From Oscillospiraceae bacterium (GTDB taxonomy: Bacteria; Bacillota; Clostridia; Oscillospirales; Oscillospiraceae): DNA of 64,000 nucleotides. Of the stretch, positions 57,124-64,000 are shown piece by piece. How positions within the stretch are numbered: the stretch's first letter is position 1; each line of letters opens with the position of its first letter. The stretch is taken from NCBI GenBank assembly GCA_015067835.1, contig SVLS01000001.1, positions 1 to 64,000 of the forward strand, read 5' to 3'. The position numbers were made by a program, and so were the translations under genes. The notes under the pieces are model-generated. The model did not search any database, was not told the DNA's origin, and saw only the letters and a program-made list of their open reading frames with translations.

Positions 57124-59388
57124 TTACAGATCCAGATAGCTGTCGGAATACAGCACGTGGTTCTTGAAGATGTCACAGGACTTAATGGTCTCCATCAGTC
57201 TGCGGTCGTTGGGGTTGACGATAGCGGAGGTCAGACCCTGCATCATACACATTGCAACCAGAGCGGAGTCCATAATAGGACGGACTTCCTTGGGTGCGCC
57301 GTTGGAGTTGTTGGACAGACCGCCGGTGGACTTCAGGCCTTCAGCAGCGAACAGGCGGATGGCTTCCAGAACCTCCATCTGCTTGTCCTGCATACCCTTC
57401 ACAACCAGGAACAGGGGGTCGAACCACAAATCATCAGAGGTCATACCCAGGCTCATACCACGCTCCAGCATATTGTGGCAGTGCTTCATACGCTCTTCGT
57501 TGTCCTTTGCGATACCGTCAGCAGAGCACAGAGCGATACAGATTGCATCGTTGGCAGCAGCCAGGTCGATATAGCCGATACGGGAGCCAGCGTCAGCGGA
57601 GTTGACGATGGGCTTGCCGTTGGTGCGGTTGTAGACCTTGATACCGGCCTCGATTGCCTTCATATTGGCAGTATCCAGAGCCAGAGGAACATTGTTGAAG
57701 TTCTCCTGCAGCAGCTTAACAGCCCACATCATACGCTCGGGACCGTCCTTCTCAGCAGGTCCGATGTTGACATCCAGGTAGGTAGCACCGGCAGCAATCT
57801 GCTCAGCGGCACGCTTCAGGATAGGCTCGGGATCACGCTCGTCCATTGCCTTGCGGATCGCAGGAGCGATACAGTGAATACGCTCGCCGATGGTGACGAA
57901 GGTCTGTGCTTCGGGATTGTGACCTTTATACTGCACGCCCATATCCACCACTTCAATCTTGGGAACCTTGGTAGCCAGCAGCTCGTCGAAGGACAGCTCC
58001 TTGACTTCCACAGTAGTAGCAGCCTTGGCAGCGTTCTCAGCGGCGGCAGCCTTGGCAGCAGCCTCGTACTCCTTGTCCTTCATATACTTGGGCAGCTGAA
58101 CAGCCTCCAGAGGACCAACGACCACATTCCAGCCGGGCAGCTTCTCCTGAATTTCGCCCTTCATAACAGCAACCTTACCGGGGATAATCAGGGTGCGGTT
58201 CTTGATCTTGTTCTCGATATCCAGCTCCTCAAAAGTCTTCTTGATGGTGGAGGAAGAGAGCTTACCGGCAGCCCAGGCAGTCAGAACAGACATACCGGAA
58301 GCGTCGGTAATAATCAGGTTAATGGGCTGGTTGGAACGCTCCAATTCACCGGAAACCAGGAAGTAGGTCAGTGCAAAGTCAACCGTCAGACAGCAGGGGC
58401 TGTTCTCGTCTGCACCGTTCAGGGGATAAATCTTTGCTTCCACCTTCATGGGCTTCTGAGGATCGGTGAAGATGTTCTGACGCAGACCGTACAGAGGCAG
58501 AGCCTGTGCGTAGGTCATATTCTCCATCACGATGATGGAAGCATACTTTTCAGTGAACATTGCAGCATAAGCAGTCTGCAATCTAGCGTCGCCCTTTGCC
58601 AGTCTTGCAACATTGACGATGGAGGGATAACCGAAGCTGCGGTCGCCATCCTTAATGGCAGTACGGCGAACCAGAACGGCATTGGCCAGGGTTTCCTTGG
58701 CAGTCTTGCCGGTAACATCCAGAACCAGGTTCTTGTTGCCCTTGGCTTCCAGATTCTTTACGGTGTCGTACAGGTCGGAGATGTTTTCTGCCCAAACACC
58801 CAGAGTCACACCCTTTTCGGTGGCCAGTGCGTTCATTGCTTCCCAGTTTGCAGGGGTAGCGCCATCCAGAATGACATCCTTGCCGCAAACTTCCAGAGCA
58901 GCCTTTGCGCACTCTACATCCCAGCATTCCAGAACCAGGCTGCGGCCGGTAGCGGCTGCCTTCTTAACCAGCTCTGCATAAACAGCGGGATCGTTCTGCT
59001 TATTGGCAACGAAGACGAACTCCACATACATCCGCTCGCCGATACGCTCGTAATCCACCTTCTGCAGGTCAGCCAGCTTCTTGTCAGCATCCTCGCACTC
59101 AGTGCAGACACAAACAGCATACAGGTTCTTATTAACCAGAGTCTTTTCGTGACGGAACAGAACGGTTTCGCCGCCCAGCTTGTGTTCGCCAACGGAGATG
59201 GTCTTCATGGGAGGCGCAGTCTGCTCATTAAGCATTGCCTTTGCTTCCTCAGAGAAATAGGGGCACTTATCAATTTCCACAGCACCCTGTGCAACCTTCA
59301 TACAGAAAGCCATACAGGTGGGGCTGCCACACTCCTTACAGTTCTTCTTAGGAGAAATCTTAAAAATGTCAAGACCTTTCAAAGCCAT
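57124..59388 (-). CDS. acsC: Fusion of CFeSP large subunit (AcsC) and methyltetrahydrofolate:corrinoid methyltransferase (AcsE)
   Basis: N-terminus SPKKNCKECGSPTCMAFCMKVAQG...KCPY 4Fe-4S motif; Ala-rich linker YEAAAKAAAAENAAKAATTVEV; C-terminus FVTIGERIHCIAP...ATYLDVNIGP...PLALDTAN...NSADAGSRIG...STGGLSNNSNG. Confidence 0.93.
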   Translation of the reverse strand: MALKGLDIFKISPKKNCKECGSPTCMAFCMKVAQGAVEIDKCPYFSEEAKAMLNEQTAPPMKTISVGEHKLGGETVLFRHEKTLVNKNLYAVCVCTECEDADKKLADLQKVDYERIGERMYVEFVFVANKQNDPAVYAELVKKAAATGRSLVLECWDVECAKAALEVCGKDVILDGATPANWEAMNALATEKGVTLGVWAENISDLYDTVKNLEAKGNKNLVLDVTGKTAKETLANAVLVRRTAIKDGDRSFGYPSIVNVARLAKGDARLQTAYAAMFTEKYASIIVMENMTYAQALPLYGLRQNIFTDPQKPMKVEAKIYPLNGADENSPCCLTVDFALTYFLVSGELERSNQPINLIITDASGMSVLTAWAAGKLSSSTIKKTFEELDIENKIKNRTLIIPGKVAVMKGEIQEKLPGWNVVVGPLEAVQLPKYMKDKEYEAAAKAAAAENAAKAATTVEVKELSFDELLATKVPKIEVVDMGVQYKGHNPEAQTFVTIGERIHCIAPAIRKAMDERDPEPILKRAAEQIAAGATYLDVNIGPAEKDGPERMMWAVKLLQENFNNVPLALDTANMKAIEAGIKVYNRTNGKPIVNSADAGSRIGYIDLAAANDAICIALCSADGIAKDNEERMKHCHNMLERGMSLGMTSDDLWFDPLFLVVKGMQDKQMEVLEAIRLFAAEGLKSTGGLSNNSNGAPKEVRPIMDSALVAMCMMQGLTSAIVNPNDRRLMETIKSCDIFKNHVLYSDSYLDL

Positions 59389-59408
59389 AATATGTATCCT
59401 CCTTCCGA

Positions 59409-60353
59409 TTAGACGAGTTCCGTAATGAACTTCTTAATGGCTGCAATCGCTGCAGGATGACGCATAATGACAGCGTCAGCACCGCCGGTCAGGTTTGCGG
59501 CAGCAGTTGCCACTTCCATATCAATGGCGCGCTCTTCCTGGCAACCCCAAGCGGGTTCATCCTCTGCGGAAGCGGTGGATTCCTTCACGCTCCAGGTATC
59601 GGTGGATACCGGTGCAATAATGGGCATCTGCAGGTCAGCATCGGACTGAGCCAGTGCAGCCAGGCGGACGCGGTCCAGAGTGGATGCCACATACTCAAAG
59701 CCATAGCCCACAGCAGCGGTACCGATGTTCATCACAATGCTGTCAGCAGGAACGTTGGCGTCCTTCTTCAGCATGATGTTCAGCTGCTTTGCCAGGTTGA
59801 TGTCGTCAGCGGTCTCAGCGCCGACCTTCTGACCGTAAGCCAGAACGACGGAAGCGCCAACGGTCTTGCAGTTTTCCTGCTTGGCAGACATACAAACGAT
59901 GTTCTTGCCGGGCAGAGCCTCGGAAATCTTAGCGAACAGTTCGCCGTCCTTTTCCAGGTTCTTGCAGCCCATAATGACCAGAGGCATGGAAACAGCTTCA
60001 GCAACAGCCTTGGCGTCTGCCACGCAGTCAGCAACGGAGCGGTTTGCGCCGTTGGGGTCAGCAGACTCGAAGTTCAGGCACAGGAAATCAGCGCCTTCCA
60101 TGGTTTCTGCCTTCTTGGCATAATCTGCCATAGTTGTGCATCCGGCATAGAATTCCTTCAGGCCGGCGGAAGTCCATTCAGCGGCAGCGTCAGAAATTTC
60201 AACGCCAATCTTGGGAGCATTTTCGATGGGAGCATCGAAGGTGTAGAACGGCAGCACATTCTGGCCGCCGATGACAACAGCCTTGTCACCGGTGCCCAAG
60301 GTCACGGCATTGATCTTGCCGCTGAAGGGCTGCGTCTTAGGTGCGAAAGACAT
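59409..60353 (-). CDS. acsD: Acetyl-CoA decarbonylase/synthase delta subunit (CFeSP small subunit)
   Basis: GAVTLG-type start, VIGGQNVLPFYTFDAPIENAPKIGVEISD, AADLTGGADAVIMRHP-like C-terminus. Confidence 0.94.
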   Translation of the reverse strand: MSFAPKTQPFSGKINAVTLGTGDKAVVIGGQNVLPFYTFDAPIENAPKIGVEISDAAAEWTSAGLKEFYAGCTTMADYAKKAETMEGADFLCLNFESADPNGANRSVADCVADAKAVAEAVSMPLVIMGCKNLEKDGELFAKISEALPGKNIVCMSAKQENCKTVGASVVLAYGQKVGAETADDINLAKQLNIMLKKDANVPADSIVMNIGTAAVGYGFEYVASTLDRVRLAALAQSDADLQMPIIAPVSTDTWSVKESTASAEDEPAWGCQEERAIDMEVATAAANLTGGADAVIMRHPAAIAAIKKFITELV

Positions 60354-60400
60354 AGGGTATATCCTCCTTAAAAATAATAAATATTTTAAAAACAGTTTGA

Positions 60401-61171
60401 TTACAGTCCGATGGACTGTGCGATGCCCTTAAGGGCAACCTTCATAGGGTCATTGTCCGGCAATTTGGAAGACGGTTCTCCGTCGCAGTCGCAGCGATAA
60501 ACGGATTCATCGTGGGGCAGAACGCCAAAGAGCTTCAGCCCGTATTTCTCGATTTCCGCTTTTACGCCATCGTCCAAAACGCCGCCCGGCGCCCGGTTGA
60601 CAATCAGACCCATCTGGCCGGGATTCAGATTCATTTGCTCCACCATTTCGGCAATTCTGGCCACAGCCTGAATGCCACGGCGGGAGCAGTCGGAAATTAA
60701 AAGCATCGTATCCACGTGGGGCAGCGTTCCCCGCGCAATGTGTTCCAATCCGGCTTCGTTGTCCATTACAATATAGCTGTAATTTTTTGCATACTTGTCC
60801 ACCTGGGTTTTGAGCACGCCGTTGACATAGCAGTAACAGCCCTTGCCCTGGGTGCGGCCCATTACCAGCATATCAAAATCGTCTTCCTCCACAATCGCAG
60901 AGTTGAATTTGAAGTCTGCATAGTCCGCCTTTGTCATACCGGCAGGAATGGTGCCCTTCATTTCAGCCTGGGCCATTTCTTCCCGGATCGCTCCCAAAGA
61001 GGTCTCCACTTCTACGCCCAAAACCTCATTGAGGTTGGCGTTGGCATCTGCATCCACAACCAGCACAGGACCGTTTTTCTTCTTGCACAGGTAGTCAATC
61101 AGCATACCGCAGGTGGTGGTTTTTCCCACGCCGCCCTTACCGGCAACGGCGATGGTATGAGGTGTTGCCAT
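60401..61171 (-). CDS. CooC/AcsF-like nickel insertion ATPase
   Basis: TIAVAGKGGVGKTTTCGMLIDYL, VLVVDADANANLNEVLGVE, YSYIVMDNEAGLEHIARGTL. Confidence 0.92.
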   Translation of the reverse strand: MATPHTIAVAGKGGVGKTTTCGMLIDYLCKKKNGPVLVVDADANANLNEVLGVEVETSLGAIREEMAQAEMKGTIPAGMTKADYADFKFNSAIVEEDDFDMLVMGRTQGKGCYCYVNGVLKTQVDKYAKNYSYIVMDNEAGLEHIARGTLPHVDTMLLISDCSRRGIQAVARIAEMVEQMNLNPGQMGLIVNRAPGGVLDDGVKAEIEKYGLKLFGVLPHDESVYRCDCDGEPSSKLPDNDPMKVALKGIAQSIGL

Positions 61172-61190
61172 AGATATTTGCTCCTTTATA

Positions 61191-61283
61191 TCATTGCGAA
61201 CCAGTGACCCGCGGTCACTGGTGTGACAATCTCCTTTTACGATGGGGATTCCCACGCCAGTGTGCGCACTGACTCGGAATGAC
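61191..61283. repeat. Palindromic MITE/REP-like element, copy B
   Basis: TCATTGCGA...GTGACAATCTCC...GGGATTCCCACG...CTCGGAATGAC matches copy A at 34585..34706. Confidence 0.7.
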
Positions 61284-61301
61284 AATCTTTAAAAGTTTTG
61301 T

Positions 61302-62231
61302 TTACACCAAATCCAGCAGACCGGCTTCCTTGGCAATGTAGGCCACATCGTCGAACTTATTCAGTGCGTACAGATGGATGCCGTTGATGCCGCAGGCACG
61401 GTACTCGTCAATTTGGTTAATGGTGTATTCGATACCGGCTTCCCGGAAAGCGGCCTTCTTGCCTGCCACATCTGCATCGAAGGGCTCTGCGCAGAAGGGA
61501 TCGGGGAAGATCCAGTTCTTGGAAATGATTTCACACAAAGCTCTGGGCATAACGCAACCGTTGCGGGACAGTGCCATATTGATGGTTGCCTTCATATCCA
61601 GAATAGGCATAATGCCCACATCTACGGGCATCCAAATGCCTGCTGCACGGATGGCATCCAGCCAGTAACGGAACTGGTCCATATCCCAGCACAGCTGTGT
61701 CATAATGTAGTCAGCGCCATTGTCCTGCTTCTGCTTCAGAAAGGCAATGTCTGCCTCCAGGCTGCGGCACTGAATATGGCCTTCGGGAGAACCGGCTACT
61801 GCAATGGTAAACTTGTCGCCGAATTCCTTACGGACAAACTTTACCAGCTCTGTTGCATAGTGCAGATCACCGCCGGTACCGGTCCATCCAAAGGGCAGGT
61901 CGCCCCGCAAGGCCAGCATGTGGTTGATGCCGTGATCCAAATAATTCTGTAGCTGCTCCCGGATGCCTTCCTTGGTGTTGCCGATGCAGGTAAAATGGGT
62001 AACACCGGTGGTCTTGCCGTCCTTTACAATTTTATCCAGAACCTCCAGATTCTTTCCAATGTTTGTGCCGCCGGCGCCGTATGTACAGGAAATGTAGTCA
62101 GGGTTCAAGGTGTACAGCTGTTCCAGCACACCGCCTTCACCGCACAGCTTTTCCATTCCCACATCCGTCTTGGGGGGAAATATCTCAAAAGAGAACGCAC
62201 TGCGCTCATCAAAGATATCCATTACGCTCAT
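61302..62231 (-). CDS. metF: Methylenetetrahydrofolate reductase
   Basis: FSFEIFPPKTDVGMEKL, DYISCTYGAGGTN, HFTCIGNTKEGIREQLQNYLDHGINHMLALRGD. Confidence 0.95.
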   Translation of the reverse strand: MSVMDIFDERSAFSFEIFPPKTDVGMEKLCGEGGVLEQLYTLNPDYISCTYGAGGTNIGKNLEVLDKIVKDGKTTGVTHFTCIGNTKEGIREQLQNYLDHGINHMLALRGDLPFGWTGTGGDLHYATELVKFVRKEFGDKFTIAVAGSPEGHIQCRSLEADIAFLKQKQDNGADYIMTQLCWDMDQFRYWLDAIRAAGIWMPVDVGIMPILDMKATINMALSRNGCVMPRALCEIISKNWIFPDPFCAEPFDADVAGKKAAFREAGIEYTINQIDEYRACGINGIHLYALNKFDDVAYIAKEAGLLDLV

Positions 62232-62278
62232 TTTGTCTTTTCCTCCTGATTGCAATTCTTTGCAAAATTAACATTACA

Positions 62279-62321
62279 ATATGGGCGCACTACGCCCATA
62301 TCGATACGACTATATCGTATC
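62279..62321. promoter_or_regulatory. Two adjacent perfect palindromes upstream of metF overlapping a candidate promoter
   Basis: ATATGGGCGcactaCGCCCATAT and GATACGActataTCGTATC; minus strand TTGAAT N17 TACGAT overlaps the second. Confidence 0.6.
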
Positions 62322-62408
62322 ATAGATTTGCTCAAAATTCAACCCAAATTTTAGACATTTTTGTGTGTAAAGTTTATCTATTTTGACATTTTTATCTATT
62401 ATTCTGTA

Positions 62409-62735
62409 TCAGCTCATTAACGCCCACAAAAGATGGCATACCATCTCCTCTTTTGACATGCTTCTCCCTGTCTCTGTGGAAGGATGCTGCAGGCTCTCCT
62501 CCAGCATCCGGTGCAGTGCTGCCACATCCTGAACAGAATCCGGCCGCCCGGATACCAGATAGTCCACAGAGACCTCAAACACTTTAGACAAAGCAACCAG
62601 GGTGGTAACGGCCGGCTCTCTTCTTCCCTGCTCATACATCCCCACTGCGCTGGGGCTGATGTGCAGCAGCCTGGCCAGCTCCGCCTGACTCATTCCATAG
62701 CTTTGGCGTAAAGACGCAATCCGTTTTCCCAACAT
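62409..62735 (-). CDS. XRE family transcriptional regulator
   Basis: LGKRIASLRQSYGMSQAELARLLHISPSAVGMYEQGRREPAVTTLVALSKVFEVSVDYLVSG. Confidence 0.92.
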   Translation of the reverse strand: MLGKRIASLRQSYGMSQAELARLLHISPSAVGMYEQGRREPAVTTLVALSKVFEVSVDYLVSGRPDSVQDVAALHRMLEESLQHPSTETGRSMSKEEMVCHLLWALMS

Positions 62736-62874
62736 AATACTCTCCCGCTTTCTGTCGTTTTTTCGCTATCTTAGCATAGAAATACTGCGAAAGGTGGTGA
62801 AAGCCGTCGAGAACAATTTCTTTTCAGCGAAAAATCCGTTTTTCTGACAGTCTGAAAAAACCTTGTGTTCCCTC

Positions 62875-62903
62875 TTGTTTTTTTCAGTATATGGGGTTAT
62901 AAT
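62875..62903 (+). promoter_or_regulatory. Candidate promoter of the DUF1858 gene
   Basis: TTGTTT N17 TATAAT. Confidence 0.55.
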
Positions 62904-62932
62904 AGGCGAAGAAATGTAAAGGAGGTCGTATT

Positions 62933-63166
62933 ATGGCTGTAAAAATTGAAAAAGATACCATTATTGGTGACATTCTGGATATCGCACCCCAGGCTGCACC
63001 TTTGTTTTTTGCCATTGGCATGCACTGTCTGGGCTGTCCCTCTGCACGGGGCGAAACCGTAGAGGAAGCCTGTATGGTTCACGGAATCGAATGTGAGCCC
63101 TTCCTGGCGCAGCTCAATCATTTCCTGGAAGCCTACGAAGCAGACCAGGCTGAGAAGAATCAGTAA
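62933..63166 (+). CDS. DUF1858 domain-containing protein
   Basis: KDTIIGDILDIAPQAAPLFFAIGMHCLGCPSARGETVEEACMVHGIE. Confidence 0.92.
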   Translation: MAVKIEKDTIIGDILDIAPQAAPLFFAIGMHCLGCPSARGETVEEACMVHGIECEPFLAQLNHFLEAYEADQAEKNQ

Positions 63167-63221
63167 CACCGGCTTTGCCATCCCGGATTCAGCCGGGATG
63201 GCATTTTTTGGAGGAACCGCT

Positions 63222-63890
63222 ATGCACCTGCCCATTTCCAGCCGTCTTTTGGCCTGTGCTGCCTTGGTCGCTCCCGGCGACCGGATTGCAGACATCGGCT
63301 GTGACCACGGATATTTGAGCATCTATCTTCTGCAAAAGGGTATCGCCTGCTCTGCCATTGCCGCTGATATCAACGAAGGTCCGCTTCAATCTGCCCGGCG
63401 CAACGGCGAAAAATACGGCGTAGCCCACAAAATGAGTTTTCATCTGTCCGATGGGGTCTGCAATGTCCCCCGGGATTTTGACACGCTTATCTGTGCCGGT
63501 ATGGGCGCGGATACAATGATTTCCATTCTCAGCAATGCCCCCTGGCTCCAAAATCAGCAGTACCGTCTGATTTTGCAATGCCAGAGCAAAACGCCGTCGC
63601 TGCGGCAATATCTTTCCCAGCAGGGCTGGCAGATTGTCAGAGAAGCCATTTTGCGGGACGGCCGATTCCTGTACACCATTATGGAGGTGCTGTGGCAGCC
63701 GGATGCGCCACGGCTGACGCCCCAGCAATGGTATTTCCCCCCAGTGCTTTTGAATAATCCCAAGCCGGAGCTGGAAGAGTATCATCAGCGTCTGGTAAAC
63801 CGGCTTCGCATCTCCGTCACCGGTCACGCCGAGCAGGCAGATTCAGCGGAAGTGGAAGCCCTGAAATACTTGGAATCCATCGTTTTTTAA
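63222..63890 (+). CDS. trmK: tRNA (adenine(22)-N(1))-methyltransferase
   Basis: LPISSRLLACAALVAPGDRIADIGCDHGYLSIYLLQKGIACSAIAADINEGPL. Confidence 0.92.
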   Translation: MHLPISSRLLACAALVAPGDRIADIGCDHGYLSIYLLQKGIACSAIAADINEGPLQSARRNGEKYGVAHKMSFHLSDGVCNVPRDFDTLICAGMGADTMISILSNAPWLQNQQYRLILQCQSKTPSLRQYLSQQGWQIVREAILRDGRFLYTIMEVLWQPDAPRLTPQQWYFPPVLLNNPKPELEEYHQRLVNRLRISVTGHAEQADSAEVEALKYLESIVF

Positions 63891-63902
63891 GGAGAATTTA
63901 CA

Positions 63903-64000
63903 ATGACCACCGTACAGAATATTTTGGATTTTATGGAGACCGTCGCTCCCAGCTATATGAAGTATAACTGGGATCACATTGGTCTGAATTGCGGCCATTC
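63903..64000 (+). CDS. Nif3-like dinuclear metal centre protein (3' truncated by window edge)
   Basis: MTTVQNILDFMETVAPSYMKYNWDHIGLNCGH. Confidence 0.85.
   Translation, partial: MTTVQNILDFMETVAPSYMKYNWDHIGLNCGH

Noticed and set aside
54225-59412. Very long plus-strand ORFs (54225..56390, 56797..59412)
   Set aside because: They are antisense to acsB and acsC-acsE, whose translations match known families; low-complexity H/L/Q/G-rich products typical of reverse-frame ORFs.

Overview
The 64 kb window appears chromosomal and reads as an anaerobic Firmicute/Clostridia-type genome (inferred from gene content, not checked by search). The left ~11 kb is accessory-looking. It holds a partial SDR, an XRE/membrane-protein pair, a decayed NADAR gene, a CotJC-type Mn-catalase, and a seven-gene minus-strand sugar/sugar-acid catabolic cluster with a divergent AraC regulator. 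It is bounded by an intact tRNA-fMet (10861..10936) and a 29-nt exact copy of that tRNA's 3' end (1687..1715). The middle is housekeeping: glyQS, plsC, acyl-CoA ligase, cca, ComEC-like MBL, threonine genes (thrB, thrC, hom, lysC, asd), mgtE, glgC-glgD-glgA, alr, galT-galK, and ABC transporters. The right end carries a Wood-Ljungdahl module (acsB, DUF3786, acsC, acsE, acsD, cooC-like, metF) under a candidate XRE regulator. Main points for follow-up: (1) a Tet(M)-like ribosomal GTPase fused to a C-terminal Rae1/YacP-type NYN ribonuclease; (2) a natural fusion of the corrinoid protein AcsC with the methyltransferase AcsE; (3) a 24-codon leader ORF inside a strong RNA fold upstream of mgtE, with a perfectly spaced promoter and mutually exclusive pairings that could mask the mgtE Shine-Dalgarno; (4) two adjacent perfect palindromes over the candidate metF promoter; (5) a tRNA-bounded island; (6) a NADAR gene with TGA at a usual Cys position. 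All homology calls come from reading the translations. No database search was run.
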